This document shows, piece after piece, positions 45,783-55,584 of a stretch of DNA of 64,000 bases (positions are counted from its first letter, which is position 1; each line of letters begins with the position of its first letter). The notes under the pieces were generated by a model. The model was given only the letters and a program-made list of their open reading frames with translations. It was not told the origin of the DNA and did not search any database. This DNA comes from an uncultured Saprospiraceae bacterium (GTDB taxonomy: Bacteria > Bacteroidota > Bacteroidia > Chitinophagales > Saprospiraceae): positions 1-64,000 of the forward strand of contig CALFWZ010000092.1 in NCBI GenBank assembly GCA_937928405.1. Direction: 5' to 3'. The translations under genes and the position numbers were made by a program.

Positions 45783-46391
45783 ATGAATCAATTATCCTAT
45801 CGAGTTTTACCTTTTTTGATCGTGTGTTTTCTCTGCTGCTGGAGTTGTCAGGATACACCCGTTTTTACGCCTAAGCCCCGCGCTTTTCCTAGAGTTATGT
45901 ATCCCGAAAGAGCGTACCAAGAATTTGATGAAGCTTTTTGTGATTTTTCTTTCACCTATCCAACTTACGCTAAGGTTCAACAAGACACCTTATTCTTTAA
46001 TGAAAAACCCGCGCACCCTTGTTGGTTTGATTTAAACTATCCGGGTTTTAATGCGCGACTTTATTGTACCTATTATCCAATTGATCAGAATAACACTTTT
46101 GAACGACTAAGAGAGGATACCTATAAAATGGCCAATAAGCATATTGTAAAAGCAAATGCCATCGACGAAATCCCTATCAAGAATAATCAAAAAACAGGTG
46201 GTTTTATTTTTCGATATAAAGGTCCTACGGCAACGCCGCTTTCTTTTTTTCTGACAGATACTACCGAAAATTATTTGAATGGCGCTTTGTATTTTCAGTC
46301 TCGTCCTCGACCAGATTCTCTAGCGCCTGTCCTCGCTTTTATTCAGAAGGACATCGAAAAAATGATCAATTCTTTTGAATGGAAAAAATAA
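45783..46391 (+). CDS. gldD: Gliding motility lipoprotein GldD
   Basis: The 202-residue lipoprotein has a signal ending in FLCCWSC (lipid cysteine near residue 22). It continues with the GldD-like block PKPRAFPRVMYPERAYQEFDEAFCDFSFTYPTYAKV and ends in a helix (FIQKDIEKMINSFEW). GldD is required for gliding and for the T9SS in Flavobacterium, although its molecular role is unclear. It follows gldE by 69 bp that contain a 56-bp inverted repeat. The T9SS cargo protein at 180-2678 is consistent with a working system. Confidence 0.87.
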   Translation: MNQLSYRVLPFLIVCFLCCWSCQDTPVFTPKPRAFPRVMYPERAYQEFDEAFCDFSFTYPTYAKVQQDTLFFNEKPAHPCWFDLNYPGFNARLYCTYYPIDQNNTFERLREDTYKMANKHIVKANAIDEIPIKNNQKTGGFIFRYKGPTATPLSFFLTDTTENYLNGALYFQSRPRPDSLAPVLAFIQKDIEKMINSFEWKK

Positions 46392-46394
46392 AAT

Positions 46395-46437
46395 TGTTTT
46401 AGGGAGTAGGTTATATTTTTCCTATTCCCTTAAAACA
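46395..46437 (+). terminator. Hairpin after gldD
   Basis: TGTTTTAGGGAGTAGG (46395-46410) pairs with CCTATTCCCTTAAAACA (46421-46437) with one bulge and one G-U pair. It follows the gldD stop by 3 bp. No T-run follows on the plus strand. Confidence 0.6.
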
Positions 46438-46449
46438 GCGTCAATAAAA

Positions 46450-46480
46450 AAGCGGATCAAACCAACAGTTCGATCCGCTT
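46450..46480 (-). terminator. Rho-independent terminator of recA
   Basis: The 13-base arms AAGCGGATCAAAC (46450-46462) and GTTCGATCCGCTT (46468-46480) pair with one mismatch around CAACA. Read on the minus strand, the stem is followed by TTTTTTATT, so it is well formed as the recA terminator. Confidence 0.8.
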
Positions 46481-46520
46481 CCTATTTTGAAACAAATAAC
46501 TATCTTTTTAAGAACAGAGA

Positions 46521-47627
46521 TTAATTATCTTTTGCTGTTGTCTCTGTCTTCTTAGCCTTTTTTTCTTTGGCAGTTGCTTCTGGCGCAGCTTCCTCTGGCG
46601 TATCTTCTGGCTCGAAATAATCGTCGCCACCTGTAACTTTTGCCTTAATTTTCTCTTCGATCTCTAAAGCAATCTCTGGATTATCTTTTAAGAAAAGTTT
46701 AGCTGATTCGCGACCCTGAGCGATTTTACTCCCTTGGTAGCTATACCAAGACCCGCTCTTTTCGATGATGTCTTGATCTACTCCTAAATCTACGATCTCA
46801 CCTGTTTTGGAAATACCTTCTCCGTAAGTGATATCAAATAAAGCAATTCTAAAAGGTGGAGCTAGTTTGTTTTTCACCACTTTCACTTTTACGTGGTTAC
46901 CTACTACGTTTCCTTCTTTGTCCTTAATGGCAGAACCGGACTTACGAATATCCAATCGAACAGAAGCATAAAACTTCAGTGCGTTACCACCGGTAGTTGT
47001 TTCAGGGTTACCGAACATAACACCGATCTTTTCTCTTAATTGGTTAATAAAGATACAGCAACAACCGGTACGACCGATGGTACCTGTAAGTTTACGCATA
47101 GCTTGTGACATCAAACGTGCCTGTAATCCCATTTTGGAATCACCCATTTCTCCTTCTATCTCACTTCGTGGTACTAAGGCAGCAACAGAATCCACAACTA
47201 GCATATCAATGGCACCACTACGGATTAGGTTTTCCGCGATTTCTAGTGCCTGCTCACCGTTATCAGGCTGAGAGATTAAAAGATTTTCCGTATCCACACC
47301 AAGTGCTTCTGCGTAGAAGCGATCAAATGCGTGTTCTGCATCAATAAAGGCAGCAATACCGCCTTGCTTTTGACACTCTGCAATGGCATGAATCGCCAAA
47401 GTAGTTTTACCAGAAGATTCTGGACCATAAATTTCAACGACTCGGCCTTTGGGTAATCCGTTAATTCCCAGAGCAAGGTCAAGGCTGAGAGAGCCCGTAG
47501 GAATAGAATCGATTTCTACAACCTGCTTGTCGCCAAGTTTCATTACAATACCTTTTCCGTAAGTTTTTTCTAGACGACTCATCGTCATTTCTAATGCTTT
47601 TTTCTTAGCGTCGTTTTCTTTAGACAT
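46521..47627 (-). CDS. recA: Recombinase RecA
   Basis: RecA forms filaments on single-stranded DNA for strand exchange and SOS signalling. The 368-residue protein has Walker [10 protein letters not shown] near residue 69, the DNA-binding loop segments ([24 protein letters not shown] and [18 protein letters not shown]), and the conserved INQLREKIG. The C-terminal 35 residues form an acidic then Lys-rich tail. A consensus promoter lies about 110 bp upstream and a strong terminator downstream. I did not find an obvious LexA-type palindrome in the leader. Confidence 0.98.
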   Translation of the reverse strand: MSKENDAKKKALEMTMSRLEKTYGKGIVMKLGDKQVVEIDSIPTGSLSLDLALGINGLPKGRVVEIYGPESSGKTTLAIHAIAECQKQGGIAAFIDAEHAFDRFYAEALGVDTENLLISQPDNGEQALEIAENLIRSGAIDMLVVDSVAALVPRSEIEGEMGDSKMGLQARLMSQAMRKLTGTIGRTGCCCIFINQLREKIGVMFGNPETTTGGNALKFYASVRLDIRKSGSAIKDKEGNVVGNHVKVKVVKNKLAPPFRIALFDITYGEGISKTGEIVDLGVDQDIIEKSGSWYSYQGSKIAQGRESAKLFLKDNPEIALEIEEKIKAKVTGGDDYFEPEDTPEEAAPEATAKEKKAKKTETTAKDN

Positions 47628-48070
47628 TATCAGAATATTTTAAGTGTGAATATGATGCACAACAGGGTTAAAGGTGGATTAATTGCTGTACAAATTTTTT
47701 AATTTAATTAAACAAACAATGTTGTTTCTGATGCAAATATAAACTAATTGTTTTTCAATGCAAACTTTTTCTCAACTTTTTAATTATATTTTTTCAGTTT
47801 GTCTTATAATTGGTTAAACATACAACATTATAAACTCAAAAAAGTGATTTGTGTTTCATTTGTAATCATAAAAATAACAAAAATCGTAAAATAAAAACTA
47901 AAAAGACAAAATGTCATTTATTTTTATTTGAAAATGACTTTATGACAGTAATTTTTTGCTTATTTCGGAAGATTTGACTTAAAAATTGGAATGGAACAAG
48001 ACTTGATGAAGGAATAAGTGTAATCGCGAGAGATCGCATCATAACTTTTAAAAACAAAAAAATTTATATT
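47628..48070. other. 443-bp AT-rich divergent spacer between recA and the small heat-shock gene
   Basis: No gene is visible. It contains the recA promoter (listed separately). Toward the Hsp20 gene, TTTG at 47927-47930 lies 18 bp before TAATTTTT at 47949-47956, a weak candidate promoter with one consensus base missing. The TGGAAC-N5-TTGAT sequence near 47991 has sigma-54-like spacing but lacks the GC of the -12 element. Confidence 0.4.
47734..47764 (-). promoter_or_regulatory. Consensus Bacteroidota promoter of recA
   Basis: On the minus strand TTTG (47764-47761) and TATATTTG (47741-47734) are spaced by exactly 19 bp, a full match to TTTG-N19-TAnnTTTG. The predicted start near 47727 gives a leader of about 100 nt before the ATG at 47627. 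Confidence 0.75.
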
Positions 48071-48505
48071 ATGAATTATTCAGCAAAAAGAAATCGACGT
48101 AGCAGAAATGCATTTTTCCCTGCACACTTTAATGCCTTTTTTAATGAAATAGCCAAGGCCAACACCTTTGTCAATCAAAGACCAGCCGTCAATGTATCTG
48201 AAACGAAAGATCAGTTTATGCTAGAAGTAGCAGTACCTGGTTTGAAAAAAGAAGACATTCATTTGAAGGTGGAAGAAGAGACCTTAATCATCAGTGCGAA
48301 GAAAGAAGCAGAAACAGAGGAGACGAAAAATAACTATACCCGTCGAGAATTTGACTTCAGCAATTTTGAGCGTAGATTCCAGTTAAACGAAACTATTGAT
48401 GCGGAGCATATTAAAGCAAGCTTTGAGAATGGTATCTTAAATATTGTATTACCGAAGATTGTAGAAGAGACGAAGGATACGAATCGTAAAATTGAAATTG
48501 AGTAA
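48071..48505 (+). CDS. Small heat-shock protein (Hsp20/alpha-crystallin)
   Basis: The 144-residue chaperone holds unfolding proteins without ATP. The alpha-crystallin domain spans about residues 38-140, from NVSETKDQFMLEVAVPGLKKEDIHLKVEEETLIISA to FENGILNIVLPK. A short basic N-terminal arm (RNRRSRNAFFPAHF) precedes it, and the C-terminal tail is brief. The gene has its own spacer of more than 400 bp on one side and a strong terminator on the other, so it is monocistronic. No CIRCE or other known heat-shock operator was recognised upstream. Confidence 0.93.
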   Translation: MNYSAKRNRRSRNAFFPAHFNAFFNEIAKANTFVNQRPAVNVSETKDQFMLEVAVPGLKKEDIHLKVEEETLIISAKKEAETEETKNNYTRREFDFSNFERRFQLNETIDAEHIKASFENGILNIVLPKIVEETKDTNRKIEIE

Positions 48506-48554
48506 TAACACCTGAATCAGGTTGACGTCTAGTCAAATGATTTAATTAGATTGG

Positions 48555-48583
48555 GTCGGAAGCATCTGCTTCCGACTTTTTTT
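48555..48583 (+). terminator. Rho-independent terminator of the Hsp20 gene
   Basis: GTCGGAAGCA (48555-48564) and TGCTTCCGAC (48567-48576) pair perfectly with a very tight loop and are followed by seven T residues. The T run reaches the stop codon of the convergent transglycosylase gene at 48582. Confidence 0.8.
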
Positions 48584-50081
48584 ATTTCCGTTTCACCTTA
48601 ATTTTATTTCCAGCTTTTAGCTCGTAAGGATCATTGACATTATTAAGCACTAGAATATCACTCATTGAAACACCGTTAAACTTTTCTGCAATTTCGTGCA
48701 AGGTTTCGTTTTTTCCAATCAAGTAATATAGATATTCATTATCCTTTAAGACAGATTTCGGAGGGAGATATTTTAGTTGAGGGAGCACCCGCTTTTCTGT
48801 TTTAGCAGTAGCAGATTGATTGGATGATCTCTTTTTCTTTACAATGGTATTTGGTTTTTTAGAAACCACAGGTCTTATGCTTAGGGTTGCCACAGGATTT
48901 AGTAGCTTAAACTTTGGACTATTAACTAGTTTTGGTGTATAAACCCGAAGCTCCTTACCTGGCTGGAGTGTATAACCAGAACGTTGGTTCCAAGTCTTCA
49001 AATCCGCCACCGTTACACCGTAATAAGCAGCAATGCTTTCGTAGGTTTCGCCCGCAAAGATCGTATGAACGGAAGTATTTTTATTCTCACTATAATCAAT
49101 CATCACGGGTGCTGGAATCGGTTTAACATTAATTCTTTTTACCTCAGAATCTGGACGCCCCAAGTGACTCAGCAAATTACTCATATACTGGTTTGGTAAA
49201 ACTAGATTGCTTCCTTGACGACTGTTAGGAATATAACGCTTCTTATAAGAAGGATTGAGTTGTTCGATTAGGCGCATTGGAACACCTGTCATTTGCTCAA
49301 TTTCGTAAAAACTAATTTTTTTATAAATCTTAATTAGCTCCGTCATTTGCAGATCAATATCTGGATAAACTGGAACAAGGTTATGCTCTGGATAATAATT
49401 TACAACGTAAGTAGCCGCGATAAAGGCAGGAACATAATTCTGCGTTTCTTTTGGTAAATACCGTTTGATGCGCCAGAAGTTTTTACTTCGTCCGCGCTTT
49501 ATGGCACGATTGACTCGTCCTGGACCGCCATTATAAGCAGCTAAGGCCAGCTCCCAGTTTTGATAACGATTATATTGCTTTTTTAAATACTTAGCTGCGG
49601 CTAGTGTAGATTTATGTGGATCTCTACGTTCATCCACCGTACTATTGATCTTCAAACCATTCTCTTTTCCAGTGGGTGGCATAAACTGCCAAAGCCCTAC
49701 GGCGCCACTACGAGAAACCGCTTTAGGATTTAAAGCAGATTCGACGATGGAAAGGTATTTTAAGTCAACAGGTAAATTATTTTCGGAAAGATATTTTTCA
49801 AACATCGGAAAATAGATGCTGATCCGGCCGAGCATTGCTTCGGTGTGTTGTCTCTTTTTTACGGTATATGTCTTAATATAACTTTTGACAGCGGGTGTAA
49901 AGCGGGGAGGTGCTACCGCACTGGTTAACCGATTTAGCCGATCGCGAATTTCACCATCCGTAAAAGTAGGAATAACCACCGCATAATCATAAGATGATTG
50001 GATCGCATTCTGACCTTTTAATAGGCTATTATTTAAGCATAAAATAATAACCAAAAACAGACTGTAGGAATAATGTCTCAT
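48582..50081 (-). CDS. MltD-like lytic transglycosylase with two LysM domains
   Basis: The 499-residue secreted enzyme cleaves the MurNAc-GlcNAc bond in peptidoglycan. The signal peptide is residues 1-23. The SLT domain (about 85-215) has the catalytic Glu in LSIVESALNPKAVSRSGAVGLWQFM and the motif ALAAYNGGPGRVNRAI. Two LysM domains bind glycan: VHTIFAGETYESIAAYYG near 345 and YYLIGKNETLHEIAEKF at the C-terminus. It is paralogous to the next transglycosylase gene at 50406-51308 on the same strand, with a 324-bp spacer, so the genes probably arose by tandem duplication. Confidence 0.92.
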   Translation of the reverse strand: MRHYSYSLFLVIILCLNNSLLKGQNAIQSSYDYAVVIPTFTDGEIRDRLNRLTSAVAPPRFTPAVKSYIKTYTVKKRQHTEAMLGRISIYFPMFEKYLSENNLPVDLKYLSIVESALNPKAVSRSGAVGLWQFMPPTGKENGLKINSTVDERRDPHKSTLAAAKYLKKQYNRYQNWELALAAYNGGPGRVNRAIKRGRSKNFWRIKRYLPKETQNYVPAFIAATYVVNYYPEHNLVPVYPDIDLQMTELIKIYKKISFYEIEQMTGVPMRLIEQLNPSYKKRYIPNSRQGSNLVLPNQYMSNLLSHLGRPDSEVKRINVKPIPAPVMIDYSENKNTSVHTIFAGETYESIAAYYGVTVADLKTWNQRSGYTLQPGKELRVYTPKLVNSPKFKLLNPVATLSIRPVVSKKPNTIVKKKRSSNQSATAKTEKRVLPQLKYLPPKSVLKDNEYLYYLIGKNETLHEIAEKFNGVSMSDILVLNNVNDPYELKAGNKIKVKRK

Positions 50082-50405
50082 AAGTAAATCGAAATATTTG
50101 AAGTCTTGACTCCTGATACAGGAGTAGTTACCAACTACAATAATACAGTTATGAATCTAAAAAACGAAGATAAATGCGATCAAGAGTTGATCAATCACCT
50201 TATTTAACGTTTTATTAGAGATTTACGAAGTTATGAACAACTTCTGTACCCATTCTACGAGAAAAAATGGTACATGTTGGGAATATTTTCAAATATTAAG
50301 AATGGTACACTAAATAAATAGCGTTTTTATACAACTATTCCTTGAGCGTTATACTGGTAATCCCTGGGCAAAAAGAACCTTAAATCCTGTGGTTATGAAG
50401 ATGAG
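50082..50405. other. 324-bp spacer between the two transglycosylase genes
   Basis: No gene is visible. Small inverted repeats occur (CTCCTG/CAGGAG near 50109-50123; GAAGTT/AACTTC near 50228-50245), and GGTACA recurs at about 50270 and 50304. I found no consensus promoter for the downstream minus-strand gene. Confidence 0.35.
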
Positions 50406-51308
50406 TTATTGTCCTTCTTGCCAATTTTCTTTTACTCCAATAACAGGCAAAACAAGATAATAGCCACTGTGATTAGGTGGTATAATTTCCTTTCGGTAAG
50501 AAGGGTTGAGTTGAGCAATCGTACTTTTACTCAAACCAGTAAGCTTAGCAATTTTACTAAATGAAAAACGGGTATGAATCTTTTGTACTTGTGTCATTTG
50601 TAAAGTATAGTCAGGGTATCTTGGGCGAAGATTGTAAAATTGATAATTTTTCATGGCGTAATTAATCGCAATGAAGCGGTCAAGATAGTGCTGCGTTTCT
50701 TTAGGCAAAGACGAACGAATATCCCAAAAGGATGTACCATTGGTACTACGCAGTTCTCTATCTACTCGACCGGGTCCACAGTTGTAAGCGGCAATGGCTA
50801 ATCCCCAATCTTGGTAGCGGGTGTGTAATTCCTGTAAATATTTGAGCGCAGCATCCGTAGAACGATAAATATCTTTTCGTTCGTCTACATAGTCATCGAT
50901 GACCAATCCCATCTTTCGCGCGGTAGGTGCCATAAATTGCCAAAGTCCAACTGCACCAGACGGAGAAATAGCATTAGGGTTGAGATGAGACTCAACAATG
51001 GAAAGGTATTTTAATTCGTTCGGTAAGTTATGCGCAGCAAGATATTCTTCAAAAATTGGGAAGTAGATGGTAGAATTGCCAATAATGCGCTGCGTGCTTG
51101 ATTTACCACGCACTAGATAACTAGAAATATATTTTTTGACATTTTTATTAACTCTTACCTCAAACATATCATGTAGCCCCTCAGTCAAATTTTCCTTAAT
51201 CTCTTTTTTTGAGTTGAAAGGATAACGTTCCTTGGCAAGTGCCATTTCTGTAGACCAACAATAGACAACAGCAAGTAGAGAAAATTTTAAGATTGTTTTA
51301 CAATTCAT
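50406..51308 (-). CDS. Lytic transglycosylase, SLT domain
   Basis: From the ATG at 51308 the product is 300 residues and begins MNCKTILKFSLLAVVYCWSTEMALA, a signal peptide; the longer frame from 51350 adds 14 unlikely residues. The SLT domain carries the catalytic Glu in LSIVESHLNPNAISPSGAVGLWQFM and AIAAYNCGPGRVDREL. After it comes a helical region with one LysM-like motif (FSFSKIAKLTGLSKSTIAQLNPSY), shorter than the double LysM of its paralogue. It acts in the periplasm on peptidoglycan. It appears to be transcribed alone. Confidence 0.88.
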   Translation of the reverse strand: MNCKTILKFSLLAVVYCWSTEMALAKERYPFNSKKEIKENLTEGLHDMFEVRVNKNVKKYISSYLVRGKSSTQRIIGNSTIYFPIFEEYLAAHNLPNELKYLSIVESHLNPNAISPSGAVGLWQFMAPTARKMGLVIDDYVDERKDIYRSTDAALKYLQELHTRYQDWGLAIAAYNCGPGRVDRELRSTNGTSFWDIRSSLPKETQHYLDRFIAINYAMKNYQFYNLRPRYPDYTLQMTQVQKIHTRFSFSKIAKLTGLSKSTIAQLNPSYRKEIIPPNHSGYYLVLPVIGVKENWQEGQ

Positions 51309-51582
51309 GGGAATTAAAGTTTTGCTCAAAAAAATAATTAGTACAACCAAAAATTTTTATGACAATAAAAGAAAGCTTCTCTCTAACAGTTTCTTAATGT
51401 TGACTTTTTACACGAATGTCAAGCGGTAAAGCAAAGTACGAAATTTGTGTTGATTATGGAAGGTGGAAGGGATGTTGTTGGGTTAGACTAAATATGACAC
51501 AAAATTAAAGGGCGTTTGGTAAAGGGACAATTACCTAAAAGGGGTAATTATAATAAGTAAAATATTTTTAATGTATAAGAGG

Positions 51583-53004
51583 CTATAAGTGAAGGCTTTT
51601 TGCAAAGTTTAGTAAATCATGTTCCGTATTTCGGTTAGACATTAATTGTATCCCAAAAGGCATATTTTCCTGATTTACACCCAAAGGAAGGGCAATGGCA
51701 GGGATACCAGTCATGTTGGCTTGAACGGTATAAATATCGGCTAAGTAAGCGGCTATAGGGTCCGCTGTTTTATCACCAATCTTCCATGCTACAGTTGGCG
51801 TAACAGGCATGACGATATAGTCAAATGACTGAAAAATTTTGTTGGTTTTTTCTGTAATCAACCGACGAACCTTTTGCGCCTTTCCATAATAGGCATCATA
51901 ATAGCCCGAGCTAAGCACAAAAGTTCCCAACAATATTCGGCGTTTAACTTCTGTTCCAAAGCCTTCGGTCCGTGATTTTTTGTAAGTATCTTGGAGGTCC
52001 GCAACTTCCGGACTTCGATACCCAAAACGAACACCGTCATAACGAGACAAATTAGTAGATGCTTCCGCTGTTGTAAGCACATAATAGGCTGGAATTAAAT
52101 AATCCAGTAATTTAAAATCCAAATCAACAACTTCGTGCCCATCTTTTTTTAATTTTTCTAAAAAATCCAAACTGGCTGTACGAATTTCGGCATCCATCGA
52201 CGGATGATTCATGGCAGATTTGAAATAGGCAATTTTTTTGGGAGCTATTTCTGTAGCTAAATCGCTATATTTTTCTACGACCGCTTGCGAGGCAGTACTG
52301 TCATATTCATCGGGGCCTGCCATTATTTCTAACAATAGAGCAGCATCTGAAACGGAATGAGTGATGGTCCCAATTTGATCAAAAGAAGAAGCATAAGCCA
52401 AAAGACCATATCGTGAAATCCGTCCGTAAGTAGGTTTCATGCCTACCAATCCACAAAATGCGGCAGGTTGTCTTACGGAGCCACCCGTATCACTTCCCAA
52501 AGAAGCCAAGCAAGTATTAGCCTGTACAGAAACGGCAGAGGCACCTGAAGAACCACCAGGGACTCTGTTTTCTCCAACGGCATTAATTGTAGGGCCGTAA
52601 GCAGAGTTTTCGTTGGCGGAGCCCATCGCAAATTCATCGCAATTAACGCGTCCAATGACAATGACATCTTCATCCAGTAAGCGCTGTAGCGCCGTAGCGG
52701 TATATAGAGATTCAAACCCAGCTAGAATTTTTGATCCACCGGTCACTTGATGGTCTTTATAACAAATTACATCCTTGATAGAAATGATCATCCCATACAA
52801 CCTTCCCATAGAACTTGGATCGTTCGCAAATTTTTCGTCCAACTCTTTTGCACGCTGTTTAGCTTCTTCCGTAAAAACGGCTAAATAGATATTCAGATTT
52901 TTGGTGGCTTCAATGGCGCTTAGATAATCTGACACCAATTTAGAAGCCGTAAGGCTACCAGCGGCTATTTGCGATTGTATAGAAACAAAATCGTTGTTTT
53001 TCAT
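51583..53004 (-). CDS. gatA: Aspartyl/glutamyl-tRNA amidotransferase subunit A
   Basis: GatA is the amidase of GatCAB, which converts Glu-tRNA(Gln) or Asp-tRNA(Asn) to the amide. The 473-residue protein has the amidase signature: the catalytic Lys in IISIKDVICYKDHQ (near residue 75) and the Ser-cis-Ser pair in GSDTGGSVRQPAAFCG (near 170-175). The GGSSGASAVSVQA block precedes it. gatB and gatC are not in the window. It is followed upstream on the same strand by hisS with 35 bp between, so the aminoacyl-tRNA genes gatA, hisS and pheS are clustered. Confidence 0.94.
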   Translation of the reverse strand: MKNNDFVSIQSQIAAGSLTASKLVSDYLSAIEATKNLNIYLAVFTEEAKQRAKELDEKFANDPSSMGRLYGMIISIKDVICYKDHQVTGGSKILAGFESLYTATALQRLLDEDVIVIGRVNCDEFAMGSANENSAYGPTINAVGENRVPGGSSGASAVSVQANTCLASLGSDTGGSVRQPAAFCGLVGMKPTYGRISRYGLLAYASSFDQIGTITHSVSDAALLLEIMAGPDEYDSTASQAVVEKYSDLATEIAPKKIAYFKSAMNHPSMDAEIRTASLDFLEKLKKDGHEVVDLDFKLLDYLIPAYYVLTTAEASTNLSRYDGVRFGYRSPEVADLQDTYKKSRTEGFGTEVKRRILLGTFVLSSGYYDAYYGKAQKVRRLITEKTNKIFQSFDYIVMPVTPTVAWKIGDKTADPIAAYLADIYTVQANMTGIPAIALPLGVNQENMPFGIQLMSNRNTEHDLLNFAKSLHL

Positions 53005-53039
53005 TAGACTTTATTCTAAAATAGTTATCAGAAAAAAGA

Positions 53040-54380
53040 TTATTTAAATTTATCGATTAGTTCAGGAAGGGTATGTTTTTCTTGTTCTCCAGAAATCATA
53101 TCTTTTAAAGATAAATTTCCGGAATTCATCTCTTCGCTACCAACCACGACCACAAAAGGTACAGCTCTTGCATTGGCGTATTTCATCTGTTTATTCATTT
53201 TGGTAGGCTTGGGATAAAGCTCTGCAGAAATGCCAGCGGATCGCAATTCGTTTAAAATAGAAAAGGCATATTGGTGCGATGGCTGATCAAAAGCAACGAG
53301 TAAACATTTTAATTGTACGGCAATATTCTCTGGGAATAAATTGAGTTCTTCCATCACGTCAAAAATCCGCGCTGCGCCAAAGGATACACCAACACCAGAA
53401 ACACCTTTGAGGCCAAAGTTTCCAGTCAGGTCATCATAACGACCACCACCACCAATACTGCCCATGACGGCATCATTGGCTTTTACCTCAAAAATACAAC
53501 CGGTATAATAACTTAATCCACGGGCTAGGGTAATATCAAATTCTACTTTATTAGCAGCAGGTTTAGTATCGAAATATTTGTGGAATTCTTCCAGCTCTTC
53601 AATTCCTTTTAATCCCGTTTCACTATTTTTAAATAATTCTTTTAGCGGTTCCAGTGTTGTTACCGAAAGCATTTCCTGAATTTTTTCAATAGCAGCATCT
53701 TCCAGACCTCGGGCGGAGAGTTCCTTGGTCACTCCTTCCATTCCAATTTTATCAAGCTTGTCAATAGCGGTCGTCATAGCCATAAAATTATCTGCTACAC
53801 CAGCGGCTTCGGCCATTCCAAAAAGCACTTTTCGGTTATTGATTTTGATGGTAACATTAACCCCTAGAAGACTAAAAACTTCGTCATAAATCTGGGCCAA
53901 TTCTGCTTCCAACATTAAAGAATCAGAACCTACGACATCCGCATCGCATTGATAAAATTCTTGATAGCGTCCTTTTTGTGGACGATCTGCTCGCCAAACA
54001 GGCTGAATCTGATAGCGTTTAAACGGAAAATTAATATCGTTTTGATTCATCACTACGTAACGAGCAAAAGGTACGGTCAAGTCATACCGCATGCCCCGTT
54101 TGGAAACACTTTGGGTAAATTTAGCGGAGTTTTTTTCCGCGAAAGCGGTCGCATCAGATTTATTTAAATACTCCCCATTATTAAGTACTTTGAAAAGTAG
54201 TTTATCCCCTTCGTCTCCGTACTTACCAGTAAGCGTAGAAAGATTTTCCATGGCCGGTGTCTCAATAGGCTGATAGCCGTACTTAACGAAAACTCGGCGA
54301 ATAGTATCGAAGATATAATTGCGTTTGATAACCTGCGAAGGAGAAAAATCGCGGGTACCTTTGGGAATGGATGGTTTCAT
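53040..54380 (-). CDS. hisS: Histidyl-tRNA synthetase
   Basis: This class II synthetase charges tRNA(His). From the ATG at 54380 the product is 446 residues and begins MKPSIPKGTRDFSP, the standard HisRS start. Motif 2 lies in QPVWRADRPQKGRYQEFYQCD, the HisA motif in LARGLSYYTGCIFEV, and the C-terminal anticodon-binding domain starts near residue 350. The open frame continues upstream to 54464, but the added residues come from a simple 16-bp tandem repeat and are unlikely to be protein. It lies between gatA and pheS on the same strand. Confidence 0.95.
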   Translation of the reverse strand: MKPSIPKGTRDFSPSQVIKRNYIFDTIRRVFVKYGYQPIETPAMENLSTLTGKYGDEGDKLLFKVLNNGEYLNKSDATAFAEKNSAKFTQSVSKRGMRYDLTVPFARYVVMNQNDINFPFKRYQIQPVWRADRPQKGRYQEFYQCDADVVGSDSLMLEAELAQIYDEVFSLLGVNVTIKINNRKVLFGMAEAAGVADNFMAMTTAIDKLDKIGMEGVTKELSARGLEDAAIEKIQEMLSVTTLEPLKELFKNSETGLKGIEELEEFHKYFDTKPAANKVEFDITLARGLSYYTGCIFEVKANDAVMGSIGGGGRYDDLTGNFGLKGVSGVGVSFGAARIFDVMEELNLFPENIAVQLKCLLVAFDQPSHQYAFSILNELRSAGISAELYPKPTKMNKQMKYANARAVPFVVVVGSEEMNSGNLSLKDMISGEQEKHTLPELIDKFK

Positions 54381-54402
54381 AACCGGAGGATCAATTAATT
54401 TT

Positions 54403-54440
54403 TTGAAATGTTGAATCGTTGAAATGTTGAATCGTTGAAC
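54403..54440. repeat. 16-bp tandem repeat upstream of hisS
   Basis: TTGAAATGTTGAATCG occurs twice in direct succession (54403-54418 and 54419-54434), followed by the partial unit TTGAAC. It lies 22 bp upstream of the hisS ATG. It looks like low-complexity intergenic DNA. It explains the spurious N-terminal extension of the hisS frame. Confidence 0.75.
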
Positions 54441-54536
54441 TTTCGTTTTATAACGATTTAACATCGCAACAGCAATCGCGACATTTTTTGTAAAATAAAT
54501 TCTAATAAAAACAGATAGCCAAGAGCTAATGACCTT

Positions 54537-55562
54537 TTAAAGCGCAGAAGTAAATTGCTTTAAAAAGCGCACATCATTTTCAAATAATAATCGAATATCA
54601 TTAATTCGATAGCGAAGCATGGCTTGTCGTTCTATACCCATTCCAAATGCGAACCCGGTATATTTTTGGGAATCAATCCCACAGTTTTCTAAAACTTTTG
54701 GATCTACCATTCCACAACCTAAAACTTCTACCCAACCCGTATATTTACAAACGTTACAACCTTTAGCGTCACAAATAAAACAAGATACATCCATTTCTGC
54801 ACTCGGCTCTGTAAACGGAAAATAAGAAGGTCGCAATCTGATTTTTGTATTGGGACCATACATCTCCTGCGCAAAGTATAACAAAGTTTGCTTAAGGTCT
54901 GCGAAAGAAACATTCTCATCCACGTACAAACCTTCCACCTGATGGAACTGACAATGCGCACGTGCCGAAATCGTCTCATTTCGATATACTCGCCCGGGGG
55001 CAATGATGCGGATCGGAGGCTTTTTATGGGTCATGACGCGAGCCTGTACGGAAGAGGTATGCGTTCGCAATAACATGGATGTACTATCTTTGAGGTAGAA
55101 CGTATCCTGCATATCTCGCGCGGGATGATCTTCGGGCGTATTCATGGCGCTGAAGTTGTGCCAGTCATCTTCTATTTCACGATCCTCCGCAACCGTAAAA
55201 CCGATGCGAGAAAAAATATCTATGATCCGATCCATCGTAATGGAAATGGGATGACGAGAACCTAAGGCGATTGGTTCTCCGGAAGCGGTCAGGTCGAGAT
55301 TTTGTGCTTCGGAAGCCGCAGCGGCATTACTTTGTGCTGCTTGTAGGTCGGCTAGTTTTTTCTCAGCGGTCTGCTTGGTTTGATTGACCAATTGACCATA
55401 TTCCTTCTTCTGTTCGTTGGGAATATTGCGAATCTCGCCCATCAACGGTTTGAGAATATTTTTTGAACCCAGATATTTAATCCGGAATTGCTCAATTTCT
55501 TCCGCTGTACCGGGATTGGCAGACTGAATTTCTGCTAAGATGTCTTTTACTTTGTCGAACAT
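54537..55562 (-). CDS. pheS: Phenylalanyl-tRNA synthetase alpha subunit
   Basis: PheS is the catalytic subunit of the PheST heterotetramer. From the ATG at 55562 the product is 341 residues beginning MFDKVKDILAEI. It has the N-terminal coiled coil, motif 2 (RVYRNETISARAHCQFHQVEGLYV), the Phe-binding block (RLRPSYFPFTEPSAEMDV) and motif 3 (GFAFGMGIERQAMLRYRINDIR). The longer frame to 55589 adds nine residues and is possible. PheT is not encoded next to it in this window, as often occurs in Bacteroidota. A 57-bp inverted repeat overlaps its upstream region. Confidence 0.95.
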   Translation of the reverse strand: MFDKVKDILAEIQSANPGTAEEIEQFRIKYLGSKNILKPLMGEIRNIPNEQKKEYGQLVNQTKQTAEKKLADLQAAQSNAAAASEAQNLDLTASGEPIALGSRHPISITMDRIIDIFSRIGFTVAEDREIEDDWHNFSAMNTPEDHPARDMQDTFYLKDSTSMLLRTHTSSVQARVMTHKKPPIRIIAPGRVYRNETISARAHCQFHQVEGLYVDENVSFADLKQTLLYFAQEMYGPNTKIRLRPSYFPFTEPSAEMDVSCFICDAKGCNVCKYTGWVEVLGCGMVDPKVLENCGIDSQKYTGFAFGMGIERQAMLRYRINDIRLLFENDVRFLKQFTSAL

Positions 55563-55584
55563 ACCACTAGTTTTGTTTGAAGTG

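Noticed and set aside
47991-48007. Sigma-54-like promoter before the Hsp20 gene
   Set aside because: The spacing fits, but the -12 GC is GA and the -24 box is incomplete, so the match is too weak.
54381-54464. N-terminal extension of HisRS
   Set aside because: It is encoded by a 16-bp tandem repeat and precedes the standard HisRS start MKPSIPKGTRDFS.
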